A stretch of DNA of 64,000 bases from CAYWKS01 sp964458935 (GTDB lineage: Bacteria > Planctomycetota > Phycisphaerae > Phycisphaerales > Zrk34), in assembly GCA_964458935.1 (NCBI GenBank), contig CAYWKS010000004.1, positions 81,404 to 145,403 on the forward strand. Reading direction: 5' to 3'. The notes beneath the pieces were generated by a model that ran no database searches, was not told the DNA's origin, and worked only from the letters and a program-made list of their open reading frames with translations. Of this stretch, positions 1 through 8,172 are shown one piece after another (within the stretch, counting starts at the first letter, position 1; each line of letters opens with the position of its first letter). The position numbers were made by a program, and so were the translations under genes.

Positions 1-2
1 TG

Positions 3-941
3 CTGGGCGTGGGGTTCCTGTATGCGGCGACCGGGTCGCTGAACATGTCCGACGTGGCGGGCCGGCTCGCCGACGCCGACCCGCGCCTGGTCGGCGTGGC
101 GTCGGTGCTGGCGATCGGCGGGCTGGGCGTGAAGATGGGCCTGTTCCCGCTGCACATCTGGATGCCCGAGGCGTACAGCCGCGCGCCGCTGGGCGGGGCG
201 ACGCTGATGGCCCCGCTGGTCACGAAGGTCTCGGCCTACGCGCTGATCCGCGTGCTGTTCTGGGTCTTCGACCTGGAGGTGCTCCGCGAGCAGGCGTTCC
301 TGCTGGACATGCTCGCCTGGACCGGCGCCGCGGCGATCATCGTCGGCGCCACCATGGCGCTGCTCCAGAACGACCTGCTGCGGCTGCTGGCCTACTCCAG
401 CATCTCCCAGATGGGCATCGTCGCCCTGGGCGTCGGGCTGGCCAACCCCGCGTCGATGACCGGCGGCGTGATGCACGTGGCCAACGATGCGCTGATGAAG
501 GGCGCGCTGTTCGTCGCCGCGTCGGCGATCGTGCTCCGCTACAACGTCCGGGAGGTCGATCGGCTCTGGGAGCTCCGCGGCCGGGCGCCCTGGCTGTCGG
601 CGGTGATCGTGATCTCGGGGTGGAGCCTGGTGGGCCTGCCGCCGATGTGCGGGTTCTTCGGCAAGTGGTACGTGCTCAAAGGCGCGCTGCAGGACGACCG
701 CTGGGTGCTGGCGGCGGCGACCGTGATCGGGTCGCTGGCGACCGCGGCGTACGTGGCGCGGATCCTCGAGCGGCTGTTCTTCGCCCGTGTGCCCGAGGGC
801 GAGGAGCGGGCCGGCGACGCGGGCATCCGGCTGACCGTCGTGGCCGGCGTCGCGCTCGCCGCGGGCATCGTGCTGCTGGGCCTGTTCAGCGGGCGGGTGA
901 TCGAGGCGGTGATCGAGCCGGCCCTGCCGATGGGGTTATGA
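3..941 (+). CDS. Mrp/NuoN-like proton-conducting membrane subunit, 5'-truncated
   Basis: This is the C-terminal 312 residues of a proton-translocating antiporter-type subunit (PF00361 family, related to MrpD and NuoL/M/N). The frame is open to the window edge, so the true start lies upstream. Visible family hallmarks are the TM7 lysine in GVKMGLFPLHIWMP, the following proline-rich AYSRAPLGG loop, the TM8 lysine in LVTKVSAYALIR, and the repeated hydrophobic helices. It is 4 nt from the next subunit, so the two are co-transcribed. It is expected to form part of a multi-subunit inner-membrane cation/proton antiporter or ion-translocating module. Which complex it belongs to cannot be settled without the upstream genes. 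Confidence 0.88.
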   Translation: MGVGFLYAATGSLNMSDVAGRLADADPRLVGVASVLAIGGLGVKMGLFPLHIWMPEAYSRAPLGGATLMAPLVTKVSAYALIRVLFWVFDLEVLREQAFLLDMLAWTGAAAIIVGATMALLQNDLLRLLAYSSISQMGIVALGVGLANPASMTGGVMHVANDALMKGALFVAASAIVLRYNVREVDRLWELRGRAPWLSAVIVISGWSLVGLPPMCGFFGKWYVLKGALQDDRWVLAAATVIGSLATAAYVARILERLFFARVPEGEERAGDAGIRLTVVAGVALAAGIVLLGLFSGRVIEAVIEPALPMGL

Positions 942-945
942 ACGC

Positions 946-2445
946 ATGATCGATTCGTTCGTGGAAGTCTGCATCGCCGTGGCCGTGTTCGCGCCGTTCG
1001 TCGCGGCGCTGGTCATGGTCATCGCGCCGGGCCGGCTGGCCGAGCCGATCGGCCACGTCGCCACGCTGGTGACGGTGGCGGGGGTGGGCCTGCTGCTGCG
1101 GGGCGTGCTGGCCGGCGATGACGTGGCCTGGCCCCTGTTCGCGCTGCTGCCGGGCGTGGAGATCGCCTTCAGGGTGGACGGGCTGGGGATGACGTTCGGG
1201 CTGCTCGCCTCGGGCCTGTGGGTGCTGGTCAACGTCTACAACGTCGGGTACATCCGGGCCGACCACCTCAAGCATTCGCGGCGCTACCTGGCGTGCTTCG
1301 CGGCGTCGATCGGGTCGGCGATCGGCGTGGCGTTCGCGGGCAACCTGCTGACGTTCCTGCTGTTCTACGAGGTGCTGACGCTGGCGACCTACCCGCTGGT
1401 GGTCCACAAGGAGACGCCGCAGGCGATCAACGCCGGCCGCCGCTACCTGCTGTTCGCCCTGTCGGGCGGGCTGGCGGTGACCGCGGGTTCGGCGTGGGTG
1501 TGGTCGCTGGCCGGGACGCTGCAGTTCACGCCCGGCGGGTTCATGCAGGGCCAGGCCCCCCCCGCGATCCTGCTGACGATCTTCGGGCTGCTGCTGATCG
1601 GCTGCGCGGTGAAGGCGGCGATCATGCCGCTGCACTCGTGGCTGCCGGCGGCGATGGTCGCGCCCTCACCCGTCAGCGCGCTGCTCCACGCCGTCGCCGT
1701 CGTCAAGGCCGGCGTGTTCGGCTGCCTCCGCATCCTCGGCTACGTGTTCGGACCCGAGAGCCTCGACGGCACGGTCGGCCCGGCGATCCTGCTCGCCTTC
1801 ACCGCCACGACGATCATCGCCGGCTCGTTCATCGCGCTGCGGCACGACAACCTCAAGCGGCGGCTGGCCTACTCGACCATCGTCCACCTGTCGTTCATCG
1901 TCCTCGGCGCGGCGCTGCTCTCGCCCATGGGCACCGCCGGCGCGGTCTTCCACATGGTCAACCACGGCCTGTGCAAGATCACGCTGTTCCTCTGCGCCGG
2001 GGCGATCTACGGCACGTACCACCTGGAGAATGTCAGCCAGCTCGCCGGCGTCGGCCGGCGCATGCCCTGGACCTTCGGGGCCTTCACCGTCGCGACACTG
2101 GGGCTCATGGGCACTCCCGCCCTGTGCGGGTTCGTCAGCAAGCAGTTGCTCATCCGCGGCGCCTGGCAGGCCGACCAGATCACCTACCTCCTGGTCATGC
2201 TCGTCGGGTCGCTGTTCACCGCGGCGTACCTGCTGCCGGTCGTCCGCACGGCGTTCTTCGACGAGCCGGCCGCCGACCTGCACCCGCCCGAGCACGGCAA
2301 GGACGAAGCGCGGCTGGACATGCTGCTGCCGCTGCTGGGCACGGCGACCCTCGTCGCGGTGTTCGGGCTGATCCCGTGGGCCATCAACGGCCAGTATGAC
2401 CTGACCCTGCTCATCATCCGCTCGATCTACGGAGGTCCGTCATGA
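946..2445 (+). CDS. Mrp/NuoM-like proton-conducting membrane subunit
   Basis: A 499-residue integral membrane protein of the PF00361 proton-channel family, about the length of MrpD. The conserved TM5 glutamate is in LLFYEVLTL (about residue 141), the TM7 lysine in CAVKAAIMPLHSWLP (about 223) and the TM8 lysine in VVKAGVF (about 255), so the proton-transfer chain looks intact. It starts 4 nt after the preceding subunit and its stop overlaps the next start as ATGA, which means tight translational coupling. It should work in the inner membrane with its two paralogous neighbours. Mrp-type Na+/H+ antiporter subunit D is the likeliest label. A hydrogenase- or Dab-type module is not excluded, because the partner genes lie outside the window. 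Confidence 0.88.
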   Translation: MIDSFVEVCIAVAVFAPFVAALVMVIAPGRLAEPIGHVATLVTVAGVGLLLRGVLAGDDVAWPLFALLPGVEIAFRVDGLGMTFGLLASGLWVLVNVYNVGYIRADHLKHSRRYLACFAASIGSAIGVAFAGNLLTFLLFYEVLTLATYPLVVHKETPQAINAGRRYLLFALSGGLAVTAGSAWVWSLAGTLQFTPGGFMQGQAPPAILLTIFGLLLIGCAVKAAIMPLHSWLPAAMVAPSPVSALLHAVAVVKAGVFGCLRILGYVFGPESLDGTVGPAILLAFTATTIIAGSFIALRHDNLKRRLAYSTIVHLSFIVLGAALLSPMGTAGAVFHMVNHGLCKITLFLCAGAIYGTYHLENVSQLAGVGRRMPWTFGAFTVATLGLMGTPALCGFVSKQLLIRGAWQADQITYLLVMLVGSLFTAAYLLPVVRTAFFDEPAADLHPPEHGKDEARLDMLLPLLGTATLVAVFGLIPWAINGQYDLTLLIIRSIYGGPS

Positions 2446-2660
2446 GCGGCCGCCTCACCACGATCGCGCTCGTGCTGATCGTTGTCGGCCTGGTCGTCGG
2501 CAAGGTGATCCTCGCCGAGCACCACGAGCCGAAGTTCGCCTACCAGGTCGTCGGGTACAAGGCGCTGATCGGATTCGTCGGGGCGGGGCTGTTCATCATC
2601 GCCGGCAAGTGGCTCGGCAAGCACCTGCTGCAGCGTCCGGAGGATTTCGATGAGCGTTGA
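2442..2660 (+). CDS. Small two-helix membrane protein between antiporter subunits
   Basis: A 72-residue protein with two predicted membrane helices (about residues 6-23 and 39-56) and a charged C-terminus (QRPEDFDER). Its start overlaps the upstream stop (ATGA) and its end overlaps the next gene by 11 nt, so it is embedded in the operon. Its size and position recall the small subunits (E, F, G, C) of Mrp antiporters, but I see no diagnostic motif and do not assign it to one. It is likely a structural accessory of the membrane complex. Confidence 0.75.
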   Translation: MSGRLTTIALVLIVVGLVVGKVILAEHHEPKFAYQVVGYKALIGFVGAGLFIIAGKWLGKHLLQRPEDFDER

Positions 2661-4443
2661 GCTGCACCCGGTCATCCCGCTGGTCGCGGCGGCGGCGCTG
2701 ATGCCGATCGCCGGCGGCGTCGGCCGACTCGTGCTGGCCGTCGCCGGCCCGCTGGTCGCGCTGGTCGCGCTCGTCGTGCTCCCGCCCGACGCCCGCTGGT
2801 CGATCGACGTGCTCGGCCAGGAGCTGGTGCTGCTGGAGGTGACGCGGATCGGCCGGTTGTTCGCCTTCGCGTTCACGGCGTACGGCGCGGTCTCGGCGCT
2901 GTACGCGTGGACGCAGCGCGGGCTCGGCGGGCGGTTCTGGTCGATGATGCTGGTCATCGGCGGCACGGGCGTGACGCTGGTCGGCGACTGGCTGAGCCTC
3001 ATGCTGTTCTGGGAGATGCTCGCGATCGGCAGCGCGTTCCTCGTCTGGCGCGGCCGCGACCCCCAGAGCCAGGCCGCCGGATTCCGGTACATCATGTTCC
3101 ACGTCGCCGGCGGGATCAGCCTGCTCGGCGGCGTGCTGTGGCAGGTCCAGGCCGGGGCGCCCCTGATCGAGCCGCTGCGGCTGGCCGACGGCCTGGGCCC
3201 GTGGCTGATCCTGATCGGCATGGCGGTCAACGCCGCGGTCGTCCCGCTGCACGCCTGGCTGCCGGACGCGTACCCCCGGGCGTCGATCTTCGGCACGGTC
3301 TTCCTCGCGGCGTTCACCACCAAGTCCGCCGTCTACACGCTCGCCCGCACCTTCCCCGGCGAGGAGCTGCTCATGTGGGCCGGGGCGTTCATGACCGTCT
3401 ACGGCGTCTACTTCGCGCTGCTGGAGAACAACATCCGCCGCCTGCTGGGCTATCACATCGTCTCGCAGGTCGGCTACATGGTCTGCGGGGTGGGGATCGG
3501 CACGGCGCTGGCCATCGACGGCAGCGCCGCCCACGCCTTCTGCCACATCTTCTACAAAGGCCTGCTGCTCATGAGCGCCGGCGCGGTCATCCACGCCACC
3601 GGCCGGCAGAAGCTCTCCGAGCTCGGCCGGCTCGCCGGGCCGCTGAAGTGGACCTGCGGCTTCATGATGATCGGCGCGTTCTCGATCGCCGGCGTGCCGC
3701 TGTTCAACGGGTTCGTCAGCAAGTCGCTGGTCACCGCCGCGGCCGGCGAGAGCAAGCAGGGCACGGTCTACCTGCTGCTCTATATCGCGTCGATGGGCAC
3801 CTTCCTGTCGATCGCGCTGAAGCTGGCGTGGTTCACGTTCCTCGGCGTCGACCACGGCGCGCAGGTCGAGCGGCCCGTGCCCCGCGGCATGATCGCGGGC
3901 ATGGCGATCGTCGCGGCGATCTGCATCTTCACCGGGCTGCCCGGCGGGTACCAGGTGCTCTACGACCACCTGCCCACGCCGATCGACGGCTCGGCCGCGG
4001 CCGCGGCTCACGAGAGCGGCCACGCCCACGCCCACGCCGCGATCCCCGCCGTCGCCGACCACGCCCCGCACGACCCCGATGCCGTCACCTACCGACCTTA
4101 CACCGCCTATCACCTGTTCGATGCGCTGCAACTGCTGCTCGGCACGACGCTGGGCTTCTGGCTGTTGCGGAGCCGGCTGGTCGGCAAGCCGACGATCACG
4201 CTGGACGTTGATCGGCTGTACCGCGGGCCGAGCCTGGCGGTCACCGGGGCGGTGGGCGCGGTGTTGCAGGGGCTTGGCCGCCGGGTCGAGTCGGTGACCA
4301 ACGGCGCGATCGCCGTCGTCTGGGCGGGGATGACCTCCTACCGCGACATGCGGCAGCACGTCGCGCTCGCCCACCAGATCGCGGTGATCCTGTTCGTGAT
4401 CGCGGTGCTGGGGTACTTCGCGTTGTACGTGATGCGGGGCTGA
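2650..4443 (+). CDS. Mrp/NuoL-like proton-conducting membrane subunit with His-rich loop
   Basis: A 597-residue PF00361-family membrane protein preceded by GGAGG 6 nt before the ATG. The TM5 glutamate is present (LMLFWEMLAIG, about residue 121) and the TM8 lysine is present (FTTKSAVYTL, about 225). The usual TM7 lysine before PLHAWLPDAY is an asparagine (MAVNAAVVPLHAWLP, about 194). A His-rich loop (residues about 450-475, HESGHAHAHAA) precedes a C-terminal extension with a helix and a final membrane segment, reminiscent of the longer NuoL/MrpA-type subunits. It is the last gene of the operon and converges on the antiporter gene ending at 4458. It probably belongs to a monovalent cation/proton antiporter complex. 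Confidence 0.87.
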   Translation: MSVELHPVIPLVAAAALMPIAGGVGRLVLAVAGPLVALVALVVLPPDARWSIDVLGQELVLLEVTRIGRLFAFAFTAYGAVSALYAWTQRGLGGRFWSMMLVIGGTGVTLVGDWLSLMLFWEMLAIGSAFLVWRGRDPQSQAAGFRYIMFHVAGGISLLGGVLWQVQAGAPLIEPLRLADGLGPWLILIGMAVNAAVVPLHAWLPDAYPRASIFGTVFLAAFTTKSAVYTLARTFPGEELLMWAGAFMTVYGVYFALLENNIRRLLGYHIVSQVGYMVCGVGIGTALAIDGSAAHAFCHIFYKGLLLMSAGAVIHATGRQKLSELGRLAGPLKWTCGFMMIGAFSIAGVPLFNGFVSKSLVTAAAGESKQGTVYLLLYIASMGTFLSIALKLAWFTFLGVDHGAQVERPVPRGMIAGMAIVAAICIFTGLPGGYQVLYDHLPTPIDGSAAAAAHESGHAHAHAAIPAVADHAPHDPDAVTYRPYTAYHLFDALQLLLGTTLGFWLLRSRLVGKPTITLDVDRLYRGPSLAVTGAVGAVLQGLGRRVESVTNGAIAVVWAGMTSYRDMRQHVALAHQIAVILFVIAVLGYFALYVMRG

Positions 4444-4457
4444 GGCGGCCCCGGGTG

Positions 4458-5876
4458 TCAGTGCGACGCCCCGCCCTTGCCCTTGTCTTGTGCCTGGAAC
4501 GCTTCACCGCTGGTGAGCAGGCCGCGACGGAACGCCACCGGCCCGATCAACTCGTTGACGGCGATGAGCCCGATGAGGATGTTTTCGACGTTGACTTGGG
4601 CGTCGGTGGGGAAGGCTTTCTGGATGAGGGAGGCGAGGGCGAGGGCGATGCCGGCCTGGGGGATGAAGCCCATCCACAGCCGCCCGCGCTGCGCCGGATC
4701 GAAACCGACCAGCCACGCCGCCCCGGTCACGCTCGCCCAGACGATGGCCGCGCGGATCGCGAACAGCGCCCCGACGACGCCCGCCGCCCACAGCGTCGCC
4801 AGCACCGTCAGGTCCAGCTTCGCCCCGGCGAGCGCGAAGAACACGCAGTAGATCGGCAGGCTCATCGCTTCGATCGTGCCGAACAGCGGCTCCGACTCAT
4901 CGGGCCAGATGTTCTCCATGACCATGCCGGCGGCGAGGCCCATGAGCAGCGGCTCCAGGTGCAGCGACTCGCCCAGCAGCGTGAACTTCTGCTCGCCGAA
5001 CAGCGCGAACGCCATGCACGAGCCGACCAGGAAGATCACCAGGTGCGACCCGACGCGGTGGACGTAGAAGGCCATGACCGCCCCGGCGACGGCGCCCAGC
5101 AGCAGCGACCCGAGCAGTTGCACCGCGACGGCCAGGAGGAACGTGGCGGACAGCGTCTCGCTCTCGCTCACCCACCCGCGGCCGATCGCCAGGGTCGAGG
5201 CGAACAGCACGACCATGAGCATGTCCTTGAAGATCGTGACGGCGAGCGTGGTCCGCGCCAGGGGCCCCTCGGCGCGGTACTCGTTGATCATGGCCATGAC
5301 GACCGCGGGCGAGTTGGCCGCGGCGACCAGCCCGACCAGCGCCGCCATGACGATGCGGTGGCTGAGCGGCGCGTCCTGGATCAGCGGCACGTACCGCTCG
5401 AGCATGAACACCGCCACGCCGACCACCGCCCAGACGCTGATCAGCTCGATGACGGTGATCAGGGACACGGCGCGGATCTGGCCCCGGAGCCAGCGCAGCC
5501 GGATCTCCCCGCCGGCGGTCAGCGCGATCAGCGCGATCGCCAGGTCGCTGATGAACTGCAGCCGGGGCAACTGCTCGTAGCTGATCAGCCCGTCCTTGAG
5601 CGCCGCGGGGAGGGCGCCGCCGGCCATGCCATCCAGCACCTCCGGCAGGAACGGGCCGACGACCACCCCGAAGATCAGGTACCCGCTGATCTTGGGCAGG
5701 TGGATGCGATCGAAGCACAACCCCGCCAGCCACGCGCCCAGCAGCAGCAGGCCCACGCTCAGCGCCGTCCGCATCGATTCGACGGTGTCGTCGGGCAGGT
5801 CGACCCATCGGGCGGCGAACTGGTCGACGATGAACGCCAGCACGAGCAGCAGGATGAGCGAGGCGAGCATTCTCAT
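4458..5876 (-). CDS. CPA2-family cation:proton antiporter, Kef-like
   Basis: A 472-residue polytopic membrane protein of the Na+/H+ exchanger fold. The CPA2 signature is visible: the N-terminal LPKISGYLIFGVVVGPF helix and the crossover region AAANSPAVVMAMINEYRAEGPLARTTLAVTIFKDMLMVV. There a KD pair sits where KefC has QD and other CPA2 members have ND or DD. No TrkA-N nucleotide-binding domain follows, so it lacks the cytoplasmic regulatory half of KefB/KefC. Its start overlaps the stop of the next upstream antiporter-like gene (ATGA). It is the last gene of an operon with an EIIA-like and a PII-like protein, which suggests metabolic gating of ion flux (inference). Confidence 0.85.
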   Translation of the reverse strand: MRMLASLILLLVLAFIVDQFAARWVDLPDDTVESMRTALSVGLLLLGAWLAGLCFDRIHLPKISGYLIFGVVVGPFLPEVLDGMAGGALPAALKDGLISYEQLPRLQFISDLAIALIALTAGGEIRLRWLRGQIRAVSLITVIELISVWAVVGVAVFMLERYVPLIQDAPLSHRIVMAALVGLVAAANSPAVVMAMINEYRAEGPLARTTLAVTIFKDMLMVVLFASTLAIGRGWVSESETLSATFLLAVAVQLLGSLLLGAVAGAVMAFYVHRVGSHLVIFLVGSCMAFALFGEQKFTLLGESLHLEPLLMGLAAGMVMENIWPDESEPLFGTIEAMSLPIYCVFFALAGAKLDLTVLATLWAAGVVGALFAIRAAIVWASVTGAAWLVGFDPAQRGRLWMGFIPQAGIALALASLIQKAFPTDAQVNVENILIGLIAVNELIGPVAFRRGLLTSGEAFQAQDKGKGGASH

Positions 5877-7150
5877 GAGGCGATCTCGGTGGCCGGCGCC
5901 GGGGTGGTCGTGCCGGAGGAGGCGTCGCGTGAGCGGCTCAGCCGCCGCAACAGCGGCGCCGCGTCGGTCATCACGCCGATGAGGATCACCACCATGACCA
6001 GCTCACCCCCGGTGAGCAGGTGCGCGGTCAGCAACTGGTGGCCGGAGACGGCGTAGCCCATGGCCATGGCGACCGCGAGCGGCGCCTGGCGGAGCGGGCC
6101 CAGGCCCAGCGCGCTGTCGCGCGGGTCGGCGCGGAGTTGGCGGTCGCGCCGCGCCAGCGCCAACTTCAGCACCACCCGACCGCCCAGCAGCAGCCCCAGC
6201 AGCAACAGCGCCGGCTGCGACAGCCGCGGGTCGGCCAGCACCCCCGCGGTCAGCATCATGATCATCGCGATCGGCTGCTCGGCCTCGATGATGACCCGCT
6301 TGAAACGCGTGAGCACGTCGCCGGGCACGTTCACCACCACCACGCCGCACAGCATCGCCACGAACAGCGGGCTGAACCCGACCGTCGCCGCCGCGCCCGT
6401 CGCGAACGAGACCAGCCCCAGAAGGATCACGAGGAACTGGCTCTCGCTGCGGCCGGCGATCCGCATCAGCCACGCCCCGAGCAGCCCGAACACGCCGGCG
6501 ATGAGCACGGAGACGGCCATGCCCGCGGTGAGCGGGAGCATGCTGAACTGCAGGTCCGGCCGCGCCCCGTCCACCGGCGCCGGGTCGTGCTGGATCAGCA
6601 GGAACGCCACGCCGTAGGCCAGCACCGCCAGCGTCGAGCCCAGCCCCGAGACCGCACGCAGGTAGCTCGCCGCCGAGGTCTGCTGCCGCTCGCGGACCAG
6701 CGACCGCACCTCCGGCGACCAGCCCACCCCACAGGCGCCCATCAGCACCGAGAGCACGACCACGGCCGGCCAGTCGACCGCGTCGACCCCGATCGCCAGC
6801 GCCGCGGCGGTCAGCCCCGACAGCACGACCATGGACCCGACAAAGTCGATCAGCGTCGCGCGGACCGATCCCGCGGGCAACATCGCCGGCAGGTCGCGGC
6901 GGAGCTGCAGCCCCACCATCACGCCCACCCACCCCAGGCAGAACAGGATCAGCGGCCGCAGCGTCTGCGTATGCTCGGCGGTGACGAGTTGCACGCCGTG
7001 CGGCCCGAGGATCAGCCCGATCGCCACCGCGACCCACCCCCCGGTGCTCAGCACCGCGCCCAGCGGATGCCGGCGAAACGCCCACAGCCGCTCGCTCGAT
7101 ACGAGCAACGCCAGCACAACCAGCACAACCAGGGCGATAAGGATACGCAT
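5873..7150 (-). CDS. CPA2-like cation:proton antiporter homologue
   Basis: A 425-residue membrane protein with 11-12 hydrophobic helices, a family-like N-terminus (VAIGLILGPHGVQL) and a central PEVRSLVRERQQTSAASYLRAVSGLG loop. It looks like a divergent member of the monovalent cation:proton antiporter fold. The acidic ion-binding pair at the crossover is not obvious, so it may be a degenerate partner of the adjacent antiporter. The C-terminus is a short polar tail with no nucleotide-binding domain. It overlaps the downstream antiporter gene by 4 nt and lies 156 nt downstream of the PII-like gene, so it may also have its own promoter. A heterodimeric antiporter formed by the pair is plausible but inferred. 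Confidence 0.75.
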   Translation of the reverse strand: MRILIALVVLVVLALLVSSERLWAFRRHPLGAVLSTGGWVAVAIGLILGPHGVQLVTAEHTQTLRPLILFCLGWVGVMVGLQLRRDLPAMLPAGSVRATLIDFVGSMVVLSGLTAAALAIGVDAVDWPAVVVLSVLMGACGVGWSPEVRSLVRERQQTSAASYLRAVSGLGSTLAVLAYGVAFLLIQHDPAPVDGARPDLQFSMLPLTAGMAVSVLIAGVFGLLGAWLMRIAGRSESQFLVILLGLVSFATGAAATVGFSPLFVAMLCGVVVVNVPGDVLTRFKRVIIEAEQPIAMIMMLTAGVLADPRLSQPALLLLGLLLGGRVVLKLALARRDRQLRADPRDSALGLGPLRQAPLAVAMAMGYAVSGHQLLTAHLLTGGELVMVVILIGVMTDAAPLLRRLSRSRDASSGTTTPAPATEIAS

Positions 7151-7306
7151 GGGTCATCAGCCGGCCGCCGGGCCACGTCGCGTCAGCGCTCGACGCTGCG
7201 GGTCCATCCCGGCGGCACACGTTCGGTTTGCTCCATCACGTCATGGACCGGGGGCGGTGCCGCGCCGCGGCGTCGATCGGTCGGTTCGTCGGTCGGCGGG
7301 TGGCGC

Positions 7307-7663
7307 TCACGTCTTCGTCCTACGGATGCTGTGGAAGCTGTCAACCGGGAGGGTGAAGCAGATCGCGCTGTGCGCCGAGTCGGTCTGGCCGACCAGCTCC
7401 TCGACGAGCTCGGTGACCTGGTCGGCGGTGTCGCGGTCGAGGACGCTGATCACGACGCGGCTGCCGGTGTGCTCGGGGAACAGCGAGGCGAGCCCCGCGA
7501 AGATCGGCATGTCCTTGCGGATGATCGAGCCCATCCCGCGCGACTCGAGCACCGTCGCCCCCGGCACGCCGATGTCGAGGAACCCGGTGAGCAGCTCATC
7601 GACGAGTTCGGCCTGGTCGAGGATGAGGACCATGAGCACGCGGTGGGGCTGCTCCTCAGCCAT
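7307..7663 (-). CDS. PII-like signalling protein
   Basis: A 118-residue protein whose pattern resembles the ferredoxin-like PII/CutA fold: a hydrophobic first strand (HRVLMVLILD), a helix ending in a glycine-rich strand (IGVPGATVLESRGMG), and a second beta-alpha unit (GSRVVISVLDRDTADQVTELVEEL). The classical PII T-loop uridylylation tyrosine and PROSITE signature are not visible, so it belongs with the PII-like proteins that accompany transporters, not with GlnB/GlnK. The ATG at 7663 is preferred because GGAGG lies 9 nt before it. An ATG 9 nt further upstream abuts that GGAGG. It overlaps the EIIA-like gene by 8 nt, so the two are coupled. Confidence 0.72.
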   Translation of the reverse strand: MAEEQPHRVLMVLILDQAELVDELLTGFLDIGVPGATVLESRGMGSIIRKDMPIFAGLASLFPEHTGSRVVISVLDRDTADQVTELVEELVGQTDSAHSAICFTLPVDSFHSIRRTKT

Positions 7664-8120
7664 GGCGGGCATCCTCCGCCTTCAGGGCTTCGTAGAGCGA
7701 CGCGGCGTCGGGCGCCTGGCGGAGACCGTCGAGCGCGCCGGGGCTGTGGCAGATCCGCGCCAGCCGCGCCAGGATGCTCACGTGCTGCCACGCCGAGCCG
7801 GCCGGCCCGACCATCACAAAGACCAGGTCGCTCGCCGGGTGGTCGGGGTGCCCGAAGTCCACGCCGCCCCGGACCCGCGCCACCGCGACGCAACTGTCGC
7901 CGGCGCCCTCGTACATCGCGTGCGGAAACGCGACGCCCTCGGGCGTCGACGTCGGGCCCTGCTGCTCACGCTGGATCAGGGCGCGGTGCAGCGACCCGGC
8001 GTCCAGGTCCGCGATCCGCGCCGCCAGGTGCTCGGCCAGGCGCTTGAGCAGATCGTCCCGATCCGTCGCGTCGTCCACCACAAGCGTCAGTTCCGCATCG
8101 ATCAGACTCTCCAGCTTCAT
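7656..8120 (-). CDS. PTS EIIA type-2 domain protein (PtsN-like)
   Basis: A 154-residue single-domain EIIA of the fructose/mannitol/nitrogen class. The phosphorylatable histidine is H67 in TPEGVAFPHAMYEG, and the surrounding GVDFGHPDHPASDLVFVMVGP strand-helix pattern fits the fold. No EIIB or EIIC is fused or adjacent, which points to a regulatory EIIA(Ntr)-type role rather than sugar transport. EIIA(Ntr) is known to control potassium transport in proteobacteria, and here the gene heads an operon with a PII-like protein and two antiporter-like proteins. The start at 8120 is chosen over further upstream codons because GGGAGA precedes it by 9 nt and homology begins at once. Confidence 0.82.
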   Translation of the reverse strand: MKLESLIDAELTLVVDDATDRDDLLKRLAEHLAARIADLDAGSLHRALIQREQQGPTSTPEGVAFPHAMYEGAGDSCVAVARVRGGVDFGHPDHPASDLVFVMVGPAGSAWQHVSILARLARICHSPGALDGLRQAPDAASLYEALKAEDARHG

Positions 8121-8172
8121 CGCTGGTCTCCCGTGAGGCAGGTTCGCGTCATTTACCGGCGTCTCGAGTGTA

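Noticed and set aside
1..4443. Complex I (nuo) or DabB/DabA carbon-uptake operon
   Set aside because: No NuoA-K peripheral subunits or DabA (DUF2309) gene is seen. Mrp-like subunits explain the three paralogues and the small protein better, although the upstream part is missing.
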